Counted from the stretch's first letter, positions 9,389 to 18,423 are shown. The stretch is 64,000 bases of DNA from Komagataeibacter xylinus (GCF_031081985.1 NZ_JARWSK010000003.1:186001-250000); one strand, 5' to 3'. The notes: generated by a model from the letters alone, not told the origin. Program-made: numbers and translations.

Positions 9389-9414
9389 ATAATTTCAGGA
9401 CACGATCTCCGCCC

Positions 9415-10908
9415 TCAGCCATCAAGTTGCAGGGCAGTGCGGGTGCGCTCGCGCACCTGTGCGCACAGGGCCGCATCCTGCCCCAGCCTGGTGCCATAGG
9501 AAGGCACCATCTCGCGCAGCCGCGCCTCCCATTGGGGCAGGCGGTCGGCAAAGCAGCGCTGAAGCACGGTGAGCATGATGGGCGCTGCGGTGGAGGCGCC
9601 GGGCGAGGCCCCAAGCAGCCCCGCGATGGAACCGCCGCCGCCGGTCACGACCTCCGTGCCGAACTGCAGCACGCCGCCCTTCTTGGCGTCCTTCTTGATC
9701 ACCTGCACGCGCTGGCCTGCGGTAATCAGTTCCCAGTCCTCCTTGCGGGCGGTGGGCACGAAGTCGCGCAGCGCCTTGAGCCGGTCCTCGTTGGACTGCA
9801 TGACCTGCTGGATCAGGTATTTGGTCAGCGGCATGTTGTCGCGCGCGACCGCCATCATCGCCCCGATATTGTCCATGCGGATGGAGCGCGGCAGGTCGAG
9901 CCATGACCCCTGCTTGAGGAACTTGGTCGAGAACCCGGCATAGGGGCCAAACAGCAGGCCCTGCCTGCCATCGATCACACGGGTATCAAGATGCGGCACC
10001 GACATGGGCGGCGCACCGACCGAGGCCTTGCCATACACCTTGGCATGGTGCTGGCTCACCACATCGGGGTTGGTGCAGCGCAGGAACTGCCCGCTGACGG
10101 GAAAGCCGCCAATGCCACGGGCTTCGGGGATGCCGCTTTTCTGGAGCAGGTGCAGCGCTCCGCCACCTGCGCCAACAAATACGAATTTGGCGCGCACCCT
10201 GCGCTCGCCCCCGCCATGCACGGCACGGACCGCGACATCCCACTGCCCGTCGCCCGTGGGGGTGAGATCCTCGACCTCATGGGCAAGGTTGAGGTCAAAG
10301 CCGGGCTTGCTGGCCAGCAGGTCGATCAACCGGTGCGTCAGCGCGCCAAAATTCACGTCCGTGCCCGCAGGGTGCCAGGTTGCGGCCAGAGGCTGGCCGG
10401 GCGCGCGGTCCTGCATGACCAGCGGCATCCACTGCCGCATCTGGCCTTCATCGGTGGTGAACGACATGCCCTCGAACAGCGGGTGCTGCTGCAGGGCCGC
10501 GTAACGGCGGCGCAGGAAATCAACATTCTCCGCCCCCCACACAAAGCTCATATGCGGAATGGGGTTGAGGAAATCACGAGGGGAGGCGATCTGCCCGGTC
10601 TCGACAAGGTAGGACCAGAACTGGCGCGAAACCTGAAAGGCCTCGTTCACGTTCACGGCCTTGGAAATATCCACCGTGCCATCGGGGCGCAGGGGGGTGT
10701 AGTTCAGCTCGCACAGGGCCGAATGGCCGGTGCCCGCGTTGTTCCAGCCATTCGAGCTTTCCAGCGCCACGTCATCAAGCCGCCCGAACAGGGCGATGGA
10801 CAGGCCGGGCTCAAGCTGGCGCAGCAGGGCGCCGAGCGTTGCACTCATGATGCCGCCACCAATCAGGACCACATCGTACGTGGTGGCGGATGAGGGATTC
10901 GAGGTCAT
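9415..10908 (-). CDS. mqo: Malate:quinone oxidoreductase
   Basis: FAD-dependent peripheral membrane enzyme that oxidises malate to oxaloacetate and passes electrons to quinone, the usual malate-oxidising step in many acetic acid bacteria. The protein is 497 residues. A dinucleotide-binding VVLIGGGIMSATLG motif is at 13-26, with the family blocks SSNGWNNAGTGHSALCELNYTP (about 51-72) and the C-terminal GASPGAST. It is monocistronic on the minus strand, with 321 bp upstream before the next gene, so it has its own promoter. Confidence 0.96.
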   Translation of the reverse strand: MTSNPSSATTYDVVLIGGGIMSATLGALLRQLEPGLSIALFGRLDDVALESSNGWNNAGTGHSALCELNYTPLRPDGTVDISKAVNVNEAFQVSRQFWSYLVETGQIASPRDFLNPIPHMSFVWGAENVDFLRRRYAALQQHPLFEGMSFTTDEGQMRQWMPLVMQDRAPGQPLAATWHPAGTDVNFGALTHRLIDLLASKPGFDLNLAHEVEDLTPTGDGQWDVAVRAVHGGGERRVRAKFVFVGAGGGALHLLQKSGIPEARGIGGFPVSGQFLRCTNPDVVSQHHAKVYGKASVGAPPMSVPHLDTRVIDGRQGLLFGPYAGFSTKFLKQGSWLDLPRSIRMDNIGAMMAVARDNMPLTKYLIQQVMQSNEDRLKALRDFVPTARKEDWELITAGQRVQVIKKDAKKGGVLQFGTEVVTGGGGSIAGLLGASPGASTAAPIMLTVLQRCFADRLPQWEARLREMVPSYGTRLGQDAALCAQVRERTRTALQLDG

Positions 10909-11229
10909 GGCATTCTCCGGATCGGCATCGGAAACCCGCTGCGTGACTGTTCATCGGCTGGACCGGGCAGCCCGCCCGGCGGCGCGGGACACCCGGCCTG
11001 ATTACATTCATGTCGGCGCCGGTGGCACCCGGCGCGCCGGCCCCATGCGCCATGGGCAACCGGACTGTCAGCCCTTTCCTTGCCACCATGTGCGCCGGGG
11101 CGCTGCATCATCTCTACGCGAGGACGCCATATTCATGCCCCAATGGCCCCTGCCCGTTCGCCCCCGCGCGGGCAAAAAACCGGCCCGCGCGCAGGCGCCG
11201 GCCTTCCCTACACGCATCGCGGCGCGGCG
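10909..11229. other. Intergenic region, mqo to phosphate acyltransferase
   Basis: 321 bp without a convincing gene. The right third holds a terminator for the upstream acyltransferase gene (11174-11203). The remainder should carry the mqo promoter, but I could not pick out a clear hexamer pair. Confidence 0.6.
11174..11203 (-). terminator. Rho-independent terminator after the phosphate acyltransferase gene
   Basis: On the minus strand a GC-rich stem (GGCCGGC pairing with the downstream GGCCGG side) is followed directly by six T residues (11174-11179 read as A on the plus strand). It lies 27 bp past the stop codon at 11230. Confidence 0.75.
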
Positions 11230-12183
11230 TCATCCGCACTGGTCCATGCAGGTGGCCGGAGTCCCGCCATAGCCGTGGCGGATCATAACCGCCGCCACCA
11301 TGCATGACAGCACGCGCACCGCCACCGGGTCGGCCCGGCTGGTCAGGATGACCGGCACGCGCATGCCCATGACAATGCCCGCCGCCCGCGCCTGCCCGAT
11401 GAAGGTCATCTGCTTGGCCAGGATGTTGCCTGCCTCAAGATCGGGCACCACCAGAATATCCGCCTGCCCCGCAACCGGCGAGACCACGCCCTTGCAGCGC
11501 GCCGCCTCGGGGCTGACGGCATTGTCCAGCGCCAGCGGCCCGTCCATCACGGCACCCGTGATCTGCCCGCGTTCGGCCATCTTGCACAGCACCGCCGCAT
11601 CGAGCGTGGAAGGGAGTGCGGGGTTGACCATCTCCACCGCCGAGAGCAGCGCCACCTTCGGCTGCGCCATGCCCAGCATGTGCGCAAGGTCGATGCTGTT
11701 CTGCACGATGTCGCGCCGGGATTCGAGGTCGGGCGCAATATTGACCGCGCCATCGCTGACAAGCAGCACGCGCGGGGCCTGCGGGGCATCGAGCACATAG
11801 ACATGGCTCATGCGCCTCGCCGTGCGCAGCCCGCCCTCATGGTGGCCAAGCTCGTGCAGAAAGATGCGCGAATGCAGCGAGCCCTTCATCAACGCCGCCA
11901 CCTCGCCATCGCCTGCCATGCGCACGCCGTGACGGGCGGCTTCCTCCGCCGTGGGCAGGTCGATGAAGGTGCACCCCGCAAGCGACACGCCCGATGTGCT
12001 GGCCAGTTGCCGGATATGCCCCTCCGGGCCAATCAGCACCGGCTGGGCCAGATTGTTACGCGCCACCTCGGCGGCAGCTTCAATGGCGGGCAGGCTGCAC
12101 GGATAGACCACGCCCAGCCGCATGGGGGCATGGCCGGACAGGGTGTGGGCCAGATCATCAAAAAAATGCAGGCTACGCATCAT
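11230..12183 (-). CDS. Phosphate acetyltransferase / phosphate butyryltransferase family protein
   Basis: Reversible transfer of an acyl group between CoA and phosphate. From the ATG at 12183 (an adjacent ATG at 12180 is also possible) the protein is 317 residues, matching the Ptb-type and stand-alone PTA family. Recognisable blocks are the N-terminal LGVVYPCSLPAIEAA, the central HVYVLDAP and LLVSDGAVNIAPDLE, and the C-terminal LVVPDLEAGNILAKQM substrate loop. It is a single gene with its own terminator. No acetate or butyrate kinase lies next to it, so whether it makes acetyl phosphate from acetyl-CoA or uses another acyl group cannot be told. Confidence 0.88.
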   Translation of the reverse strand: MMRSLHFFDDLAHTLSGHAPMRLGVVYPCSLPAIEAAAEVARNNLAQPVLIGPEGHIRQLASTSGVSLAGCTFIDLPTAEEAARHGVRMAGDGEVAALMKGSLHSRIFLHELGHHEGGLRTARRMSHVYVLDAPQAPRVLLVSDGAVNIAPDLESRRDIVQNSIDLAHMLGMAQPKVALLSAVEMVNPALPSTLDAAVLCKMAERGQITGAVMDGPLALDNAVSPEAARCKGVVSPVAGQADILVVPDLEAGNILAKQMTFIGQARAAGIVMGMRVPVILTSRADPVAVRVLSCMVAAVMIRHGYGGTPATCMDQCG

Positions 12184-12494
12184 GGCTTCTTTCGGGCCTT
12201 CTTTCGGGTTGCGGGCAGGGCCTGCTCCCCTGATGCCACAGCCCCCCGTATCCACCCGCCATCATCTTTATGCGAGGCACCAACAGGCACGGATGCGAAC
12301 GCTGGCCGCTCCGCCCTGCGGGCACGCCTCCGCACGCGCCATTATTCAGGCCTGTAAAACCGCCCGATGGGCCGCACCACAAGCACGGCACTTCCACAGT
12401 TCCCCCCGTGACAGGTCACCTGCCCCTCATGCATGCTGGGGCGGAATACGGGCACGGGCCTGAACGGCGCCCGCCATCATCAAGGAGACCATTC
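12184..12494. other. Divergent promoter region
   Basis: 311 bp between two divergent genes, the phosphate acyltransferase (minus) and the hydroxyacid dehydrogenase (plus). Open frames here are not protein-like. An AAGGAGAC Shine-Dalgarno sequence at about 12482-12489 serves the plus-strand gene. No clear operator was identified. Confidence 0.6.
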
Positions 12495-13370
12495 ATGTCC
12501 ACCGCTTCCCTGATCGGTTTTATCGGCTTTGGCGCCATGGCGTCGCGCATGGGGGCCAATCTGGCCAAGGCGGGCTACAGGCTCGTGGCCTATACCCCAT
12601 CAGGCAAGGGGGGCGATGGCAGCACGCGCTTCGTGTCCACGCCGCGCGCCCTGGCGCAGGAGGCGGATGTCGTGATCGTGTGCGTACCCGATGACGAGGC
12701 ACTCGAAGCCTCGCTGCAGGGCGCGGAGGGCGCGCTGGCAGGCATGAAGCCCGGCAGCCTGCTGATCAATACCAGCACCGTCGCCCCCGAGACTTCCGTG
12801 GCCCTGGCCGAACAGGGCAAGGCGCTGGGGCTGACCGTGATCGACGCGCCCGTGGCGGGCAGCACGCCGGAGGCGGAATCGGGCAATCTGGTCATCCTCG
12901 CCGGTGGCACGGCGGAGGCGATCAGCCGCGCCCAGCCGATGTTTGACGCCATGGGCCGCCTGACCATCCATGCCGGCCCCGCGGGCAGCGGCTCCAGGCT
13001 CAAGCTCGTCATCAACGGCATCATGGGCGCCACGCTGGCCGTGGTGGCCGAAGGCGTGACCTATGGCCTGGCATCCGGGCTGGAGCGCGACATGCTGTAT
13101 GACGCGCTTGATGCGGTGCCGGTCATCTCGCCGCACCACAAGCGCAAGCTCAAGGCTGCGAAGGCAGGTGATTTCAGCCCGCAATTCCCCACCCGCCTCA
13201 TGCAGAAGGACATGCGCCTGCTGCTGACCGACGGCGCCCGGCAGTTGGCCCCGCTCCCCGCCATGGCCGCCGCCACCCAGAGCCTGTCGCTCACCCGCAG
13301 GCGTTACCCCAACGAGGATTATTCCGCCCTGTTTGCGGTAATGGAATCCATGGTGGCCAACACGCCCTGA
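12495..13370 (+). CDS. NAD(P)-dependent beta-hydroxyacid dehydrogenase (3-hydroxyisobutyrate dehydrogenase family)
   Basis: Reduces or oxidises a short beta-hydroxy acid or semialdehyde; the family includes tartronate-semialdehyde, glyoxylate/succinic-semialdehyde and 3-hydroxyisobutyrate enzymes. The protein is 291 residues from the ATG at 12495, which follows an AAGGAG site. The N-terminal Rossmann motif IGFIGFGAMASRMGANLAKA is followed by the substrate-binding DAPVAGSTPEAESG loop and the catalytic lysine region GSRLKLVINGIMG. Which substrate it uses cannot be decided. It is divergent from the phosphate acyltransferase and is followed by repeat copy B. Confidence 0.9.
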   Translation: MSTASLIGFIGFGAMASRMGANLAKAGYRLVAYTPSGKGGDGSTRFVSTPRALAQEADVVIVCVPDDEALEASLQGAEGALAGMKPGSLLINTSTVAPETSVALAEQGKALGLTVIDAPVAGSTPEAESGNLVILAGGTAEAISRAQPMFDAMGRLTIHAGPAGSGSRLKLVINGIMGATLAVVAEGVTYGLASGLERDMLYDALDAVPVISPHHKRKLKAAKAGDFSPQFPTRLMQKDMRLLLTDGARQLAPLPAMAAATQSLSLTRRRYPNEDYSALFAVMESMVANTP

Positions 13371-13387
13371 GGAAGACTGCCGGTGTC

Positions 13388-13468
13388 AAAAGTTTCCGGG
13401 TGTCGCCCTTTTTCCAAAAAGGCGATGTCGTCCAAAGCTTTTTGAAAAAAGCTTCGCCAAAAACTTTT
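13388..13468. repeat. Dispersed palindromic repeat, copy B (full length)
   Basis: 81-bp copy running from AAAAGTTTCCGGGTG to CCAAAAACTTTT, with the GC hairpin (CGCCCTTTTTCCAAAAAGGCG) first and the AAGCTTTTTGAAAAAAGCTT hairpin second. It starts 18 bp after the stop of the dehydrogenase and ends 14 bp before the stop of the convergent minus-strand gene. Confidence 0.85.
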
Positions 13469-13481
13469 GTCTGACCGGGTT

Positions 13482-14354
13482 TCATATCCGCCCGCGCGCC
13501 ATCGCGGCCATGACGGCCAGCCTGTCGCCCAACCCACGCGGCGGCGGGCTTGCTGGCACGGCGCGGGCTTTCATGTCGCGCAGGCCGAGGGCCGCAGGCA
13601 GGCTTGCGGCAAGCGCCGGGCGCGGCAGGCGGCCACCCGCGCGCGCCTGCGCCAGCCAGTCCTGCCCCTGCTGGCGCAATTCCATACGCAGGGTTTCGAT
13701 CTGGCCGGGGCCTGCCTGCCCCGTGCGCAGCCCCTCACGCGTCAGGCCCGCATCAGCCAGCATGTCGTCAGGTAGCGGGCAGCGACCTGCGGCCAGCACG
13801 GCTGGCAGGTAGCGCACCAGCGCGCCCACCCCGTACACCCCGCCATACAGGCGCACCCGCTCCAGCACCGGGCCATCCTCAACGCCCGCGGCCATTGCCA
13901 TGGCCACCTGCATGCCCCCCGCGCCCGCCAGCATGGCGGCCCGCCAGCATGCGCGCTCAGGCAGGCCGTCCAGTTCATCCTCGCGCGCCGTGATGATGGC
14001 CTCGATCGTATCGCGCCGCACCTGCCCCCCCGCCAGCAGGCCAAGCAGGGCGCGGGCGGTGTCGTGGCGCTGGGCGTTGCCGCTTTCCACCACGTCGCGC
14101 CACCATTGCAGGCGGATCAGCCCCGCCATCGGCCCCGCCACCGCCCATGAGGCAGGCGTGGCCACGGCGCGCACGCATTCATGGTTGAAGGCGATCAGCA
14201 CCATCGCCGCCGCGCGGGCCGGAGCGGGCAGGAACAGCGCGCAGAAGAAGCGGTCCGGGTCCGCCGCGCGGGCGGCGCGCAGCATGGACACGCCATCGTG
14301 CACGACAGGAGATGCATCCATCGGACCGGTCATGGCGTTTGGTTCCGAAGGCAT
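13482..14354 (-). CDS. Phytoene/squalene synthase family protein (NDUFAF6-like)
   Basis: 290-residue protein of the trans-isoprenyl diphosphate synthase head-to-head fold. Visible family features are FFCALFLPAPARAAAMVLIAFNHE near the N-terminus and IRLQWWRDVVE in the middle. The Asp-rich DxxxD motifs that bind diphosphate in true squalene synthases are not evident. This pattern is typical of the alphaproteobacterial paralogues related to mitochondrial complex I assembly factor NDUFAF6, so catalysis is doubtful. Start choice: ATG 14354 or the ATG seven codons later. In related genomes it often follows the secD/secF cluster; here yajC is 2.4 kb away. Confidence 0.82.
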   Translation of the reverse strand: MPSEPNAMTGPMDASPVVHDGVSMLRAARAADPDRFFCALFLPAPARAAAMVLIAFNHECVRAVATPASWAVAGPMAGLIRLQWWRDVVESGNAQRHDTARALLGLLAGGQVRRDTIEAIITAREDELDGLPERACWRAAMLAGAGGMQVAMAMAAGVEDGPVLERVRLYGGVYGVGALVRYLPAVLAAGRCPLPDDMLADAGLTREGLRTGQAGPGQIETLRMELRQQGQDWLAQARAGGRLPRPALAASLPAALGLRDMKARAVPASPPPRGLGDRLAVMAAMARGRI

Positions 14355-14382
14355 GGGAGGCGTTCGTTCATATGTCCGTCAC

Positions 14383-14411
14383 TTGACGCACCGGGCCCGC
14401 CCCCATAGCAA
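14383..14411 (+). promoter_or_regulatory. Candidate sigma70-type promoter for sodB
   Basis: TTGACG (14383-14388) and TAGCAA (14406-14411) are 17 bases apart, about 50 bp upstream of the sodB ATG at 14463. An AGGAG Shine-Dalgarno sequence follows at about 14451. Visual motif match only. Confidence 0.4.
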
Positions 14412-14462
14412 TCTTGGTATGGCGGCCGCGTGCCGCCCCTTGCAATTCCCAGGAGAATGTTC

Positions 14463-15071
14463 ATGGCTTTCGAATTGCCGTCCCTTCCCTTCGCCTACAA
14501 TGCCCTTGCCAACCGTGGCATGTGCCAGGAAACGCTGGAACTCCATCACGACAAGCACCATCAGGCCTATGTGACGGCGCTGAACGGGTTTGTCGAATCC
14601 AAGCCGGAACTGCAGGGCAAGTCGCTTGAGGAAATCATCCTCATGGTCAAGGGCAAGCCCGACCTCGCCCCCGTGTTCAACAATGCGGGACAGCACTGGA
14701 ACCACATCCTGTTCTGGCAGAACCTGGCGCCCAAGGGCGGCGTGATCCCCGATTCCCTGAGCAAGAAGATCGTTGAGGATCTGGGCAGCATCGAGAAGTT
14801 CAAGGCTGACTTCAAGGCCGCTGCCGCCTCGCAGTTCGGCTCGGGCTGGGCATGGCTGGTTCTGGGTTCCGACGGCAAGCTGAAGGTGACCAAGACCGCC
14901 AACGGCTCCAACCCGCTGGCCGAAGGCCAGGGCAAGGTGCTGCTCGGCCTCGATGTGTGGGAGCACTCCTACTACCTCGACTTCCGCAACCGTCGCCCCG
15001 ACTACATCGTCAACTACCTCGACCAGCTCGCCAACTACGAGTTTGCCGAGGCACAGCTCCAGTCCGCCTGA
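14463..15071 (+). CDS. sodB: Superoxide dismutase (Fe type)
   Basis: Dismutates superoxide to oxygen and hydrogen peroxide in the cytoplasm. The protein is 202 residues from the ATG at 14463, which has an AGGAG site. The metal ligands are visible: His28 in ELHHDKHH, His81 in QHWNHILFW, Asp164 and His168 in DVWEHSYY. Gln77 in the N-terminal NNAGQHWNH segment is the position expected for iron-type enzymes. A frame further upstream is open but not protein-like. It is monocistronic, with its own candidate promoter and terminator. Confidence 0.96.
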   Translation: MAFELPSLPFAYNALANRGMCQETLELHHDKHHQAYVTALNGFVESKPELQGKSLEEIILMVKGKPDLAPVFNNAGQHWNHILFWQNLAPKGGVIPDSLSKKIVEDLGSIEKFKADFKAAAASQFGSGWAWLVLGSDGKLKVTKTANGSNPLAEGQGKVLLGLDVWEHSYYLDFRNRRPDYIVNYLDQLANYEFAEAQLQSA

Positions 15072-15096
15072 TCTGGCCCTGCGGCCCGGACTACGG

Positions 15097-15124
15097 AAAA
15101 CCCGGCCTCGCGTCGGGTTTTTTG
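15097..15124 (+). terminator. Rho-independent terminator after sodB
   Basis: AAAACCCGGCC, a short loop, then GTCGGGTTTTTTG: an AAACCCG/CGGGTTT stem followed by a T run, 26 bp after the stop. Confidence 0.85.
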
Positions 15125-15176
15125 CGTCCAGGGCAATTTCACCAGTTCGAATGTGTCCATTCAAACCGGATCTGCC

Positions 15177-16619
15177 CTAGTGCTTTTCGGGCGGGGCATT
15201 GCATCCCAGCGCACGCAGCTTCGTGCCGCGCATGAGTTCCGCCTCGATCTGTTCCAGCGTCATGCCCCGCGTCTCGGGCACGCGCAGCGCCACCATGGCC
15301 ATGAACGCCACGTTGAGCGCCGCATAGACCCACAGCACCCGCCCCGCCCCCAGCACCTCGAGCCCGGTCAGGAACGTGGCGCTGACCACCATGTTGGCGA
15401 TCCAGTTGGCGCAGGTGGAGCACGCCATGCCGAACTCGCGCCCGCGCAGCGGCAGGATCTCGGCGCAGAGCAGCCACGCCAGTGGCCCGGCCGAGAACGC
15501 GAAGGCCGCGACAAACACCAGCATGCACGCCCCCATCAGCAGCCGCAGCCCCGGCATGGGCGGCACGCCGCCTGCCAGGATCATGGCCTGCCCCGCCATG
15601 GCCAGCGCCATGACCGCGAATCCGCCAATCAGCATGGGCCTGCGCCCGATCCGGTCCACCCAGAACGTCGCCACAAAGGTTGAAAGCAGGTTGATCACCC
15701 CCACCCCCACCGGCCCCCACACCTGCACGTAATGGCTGTAGCCCACCAGCCCGATGATGTAGGGCGCGTAGTACAGCACCGCGTTGATGCCCGAGAACTG
15801 CTGCGCCACCTGCAGGCCCACTGCCAGCCACATGGCGCGGCGGCAGTTGGGGTCGTTCATGAAATTGCCGATGCCGTCCTTGCGTGCCGCCAGCCGGGCC
15901 ATGATGGCGTTGCGCTCGGCCATGACCAGCCGGGGCAGGCCGCGCAGCTCGATCAGCACGCGCCGCGCGTCACGCTCGCGCCCCTGGGCCAGCAGCCAGC
16001 GCGGGCTGGGCGGCAGGAACATGACCCCCATCATGAACACAAGCCCCGGAAACCCCACGATGCCCAGCATCCATCGCCACACGCCAAAATAGGAAAACAG
16101 CCCATCCGACACGTAGGCCGCGAGCAACCCGCACGAGATCATGAGCTGATAGCCCAGGATCATCGTGCCCCGGCGGCCGGAATCGGCAATCTCGGCAATA
16201 TAGAGCGGGGTGGTGAACGTGGTGGCCCCCGTGGCCACGCCAAGCAGCAGGCGGGCGAACAGAAGCGTGCCGAACGATGACGCCTCGGCACAGAGCAGCG
16301 GGCCGATCACGAACAGCCCCGCCGTAAGCACCAGCGTGCGCTTGCGCCCCCATGTGTGCGAGAGCCATGCGGCGGCCACCACGCCAAGGGCGGCACCAAG
16401 CAGCATGATGGCCACGATCGATTCGCGCTGCAGGTCCGACAGGGTGAATTCCTGCGCGATCAGGTCGAGCGCGCCGGACATGACCCCCGTATCCAGCCCG
16501 AACAGAATGCCTGAAAGGGCTGCCAGCCCCCCGATCAGCCCCGCGCGGCCACGTATGGCCGGGGGATGGTGGGAGCCTGCGGGCTGGCCTGTCTGCGCGA
16601 TACCGGGCTGCCTGTGCAT
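15177..16619 (-). CDS. MFS sugar porter (GalP/XylE/AraE family)
   Basis: Inner-membrane 12-helix proton symporter of the sugar-porter family. From the ATG at 16619 it has 480 residues. Family signatures include GFDTG-type FGLDTGVMSGAL in helix 1, the GRKRTLVL loop after helix 2, a VGYSHY/QQFSGINAVLYYAP segment in helix 7 (QQFSGIN is the classic sugar-porter motif), DRIGRRPML between helices 8 and 9, and PETRG near the C-terminus. The sugar cannot be named. It lies convergent to sodB and downstream of yajC, separated by a stem-loop. Confidence 0.93.
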   Translation of the reverse strand: MHRQPGIAQTGQPAGSHHPPAIRGRAGLIGGLAALSGILFGLDTGVMSGALDLIAQEFTLSDLQRESIVAIMLLGAALGVVAAAWLSHTWGRKRTLVLTAGLFVIGPLLCAEASSFGTLLFARLLLGVATGATTFTTPLYIAEIADSGRRGTMILGYQLMISCGLLAAYVSDGLFSYFGVWRWMLGIVGFPGLVFMMGVMFLPPSPRWLLAQGRERDARRVLIELRGLPRLVMAERNAIMARLAARKDGIGNFMNDPNCRRAMWLAVGLQVAQQFSGINAVLYYAPYIIGLVGYSHYVQVWGPVGVGVINLLSTFVATFWVDRIGRRPMLIGGFAVMALAMAGQAMILAGGVPPMPGLRLLMGACMLVFVAAFAFSAGPLAWLLCAEILPLRGREFGMACSTCANWIANMVVSATFLTGLEVLGAGRVLWVYAALNVAFMAMVALRVPETRGMTLEQIEAELMRGTKLRALGCNAPPEKH

Positions 16620-16667
16620 CCTGCCTGCTCCTGCTGTTGACAGCAGCAACGATGCAGACAGGGGGAA

Positions 16668-16690
16668 GTTCGCCCCACGCGGGGGCGAAC
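16668..16690 (-). other. Stem-loop between yajC and the MFS gene
   Basis: A perfect 9-bp stem GTTCGCCCC / GGGGCGAAC with a short loop, 20 bp past the yajC stop. There is no T run on the minus strand, so it could be an mRNA-stabilising hairpin or a weak or Rho-assisted stop. Confidence 0.5.
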
Positions 16691-16709
16691 ATGGTCGCGT
16701 GGGGTGCGA

Positions 16710-17099
16710 TCAGCCCTTTTTGGCCGCCTTTTCTGGCGTGCTGTCATTGGCGGGGGTGGCAGCGCTGGTAATGACCGAGCTGATGGTGTCGCGCAGCACG
16801 CTGACGCGCACGCCCTGCGCGATCTCGACCTCGACCTCGTTCGACTCCGCCGTAACCTTCTGCACCACGCCGATGATGCCGCCCGCCGTCAGCACCCGGT
16901 CGCCCCGGCGCAGCGCGGAAAGCTGGTTGCGCAACTGCTTCTGCTTGACCTGCTGCGGGCGGATGAGCAGGAAATAGAAAATGCCGAACATGGCCACATA
17001 GGGCAGCACCGCCATGATGCCATCACCACTCAGCAGGCCGCCACCCGCAGCCTGGGCATGGGCGGGCGTGGTCAGTAAATCATTGAAAATAGAGGCCAT
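16710..17099 (-). CDS. yajC: Preprotein translocase subunit YajC
   Basis: Small inner-membrane accessory of the Sec translocon that associates with SecDF. The protein is 129 residues. The single N-terminal membrane segment (about 34-52, ending FGIFYFLLIRPQQ) with the conserved RPQQ motif is diagnostic, followed by the QLSALRRGDRVLTAGGIIGVV fold. The usual secD and secF genes are not downstream: the next minus-strand gene is a sugar transporter. The yajC start faces the DUF815 gene across about 170 bp. Confidence 0.93.
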   Translation of the reverse strand: MASIFNDLLTTPAHAQAAGGGLLSGDGIMAVLPYVAMFGIFYFLLIRPQQVKQKQLRNQLSALRRGDRVLTAGGIIGVVQKVTAESNEVEVEIAQGVRVSVLRDTISSVITSAATPANDSTPEKAAKKG

Positions 17100-17270
17100 T
17101 GCAATCTTTCCGGCAGAATGAAGGGTTGAACGGGTTGCGGGTTTGCCATGCGGACCATAGTTTTCGCCTGTTTCCCGTCAAGGCGTTCGCCTGGCCCGTG
17201 TCAGCCAACGCGCTCCGGATCGCCCGGTGGCCTGCGCCACCGCCCTGTCATGCCCGAATCAGGATCGACG

Positions 17271-18143
17271 ATGGACCAGACCACCCTCCCCGTTCTCGAA
17301 CGCATTGCCGCAGCCCTCGAGCGCCTCTCACCCCCCGCACCCTCGCTTGCCGGGCTGGAGCAGGCGGATGCCTTCATCTGGCACCCCGCCCTTGGCCGCC
17401 TGACCCCCGTGGCCCACGTGGCGCATGTGGAGATGGGGCTGTTGCAGGGCATCGACCGCCAGCGCCAGATGCTGCTCGACAACACGCTGCACTTCGCGCA
17501 CGGCCTGCCCGCCAACAACGCCATGCTGTGGGGTGCGCGCGGCATGGGCAAGTCCTCGCTCGTCAAGGCCGCCCATGCGCAGGCCAACCTGGTTGATGGC
17601 AGCCCCGCACCCCAGGGCAAGGGGCGGCTGGTGCTTGTCGAGATCCAGCGCGAGGATCTTTCCACCCTGCCCGACCTGCTGGCCCTGCTGCGTGAAAGCC
17701 CGCGCCGGTTCATCGTGTTCTGCGATGACCTGTCATTCGAGCGCGAGGATGCGGACTACAAGGCGCTCAAATCCGTGCTTGACGGCGGCATTGCCGGGCG
17801 GCCGCACAATGTCCTGTTCTATGCCACGTCGAACCGCCGCCACCTCATGCCGCGCGAGATGATCGAGAACGAAAGTTCGAGCGCCATCAACACATCCGAG
17901 GCCACGGAGGAAAAGGTCTCGCTTTCCGACCGTTTCGGGCTATGGATCGGCTTTCACAACTGCGCGCAGGATACGTTCATGGACATGGTCCGCGCCTATG
18001 CGAAGGAGCGCAACCTGCCGATCAGCGACAAGGATCTCGTGCGCCGCGCCAATGCGTGGTCGCTTTCGCGCGGCGGGCGCTCGGGGCGCGTGGCCTTCCA
18101 GTTCATCGAGGATCTGAGCGCCGAACTTTCTGCCCGGCCATGA
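17271..18143 (+). CDS. DUF815-family P-loop ATPase
   Basis: AAA-type ATPase of the DUF815 family, function unknown. From the ATG at 17271 it has 290 residues. An AGGA six bases upstream favours this start over the ATG seven codons earlier. The Walker A motif is LWGARGMGKSSLVKA (about residues 84-98), the Walker B-like segment is RFIVFCDDLSF, and a sensor region YATSNRRHLM follows. DUF815 genes often lie beside yajC/secDF in alphaproteobacteria, as here, divergent from yajC. The Rieske gene follows 280 bp downstream and is probably a separate unit. Confidence 0.88.
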   Translation: MDQTTLPVLERIAAALERLSPPAPSLAGLEQADAFIWHPALGRLTPVAHVAHVEMGLLQGIDRQRQMLLDNTLHFAHGLPANNAMLWGARGMGKSSLVKAAHAQANLVDGSPAPQGKGRLVLVEIQREDLSTLPDLLALLRESPRRFIVFCDDLSFEREDADYKALKSVLDGGIAGRPHNVLFYATSNRRHLMPREMIENESSSAINTSEATEEKVSLSDRFGLWIGFHNCAQDTFMDMVRAYAKERNLPISDKDLVRRANAWSLSRGGRSGRVAFQFIEDLSAELSARP

Positions 18144-18423
18144 TCCATCACAAGGATTGATCCGTGCGGCTGCTGGCATGCTGGCATGCTCCATCCCCCT
18201 CGATGGACCACCACAGGCCGGCATGAAGCCCGATGCGAAAGGATGCGCCCACCGCGTTACAAAACATGACGGCACGGAAGCATTTGCCCTGCCCGTAAAA
18301 AACATCCTTAATATCGCCATGGCGACAGGATAACGTTCGGAATGCGTCGCAATACATGTTGTGCCCGACATCCTGCCAATGGCACATCCGGCTGCCATGC
18401 CCTGTTAACAGTCAAGAGAGACA

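Noticed and set aside
9340-9906. Plus-strand frame beginning in repeat copy A and running opposite mqo
   Set aside because: Its first residues are the repeat-derived string and the rest is antisense to mqo.
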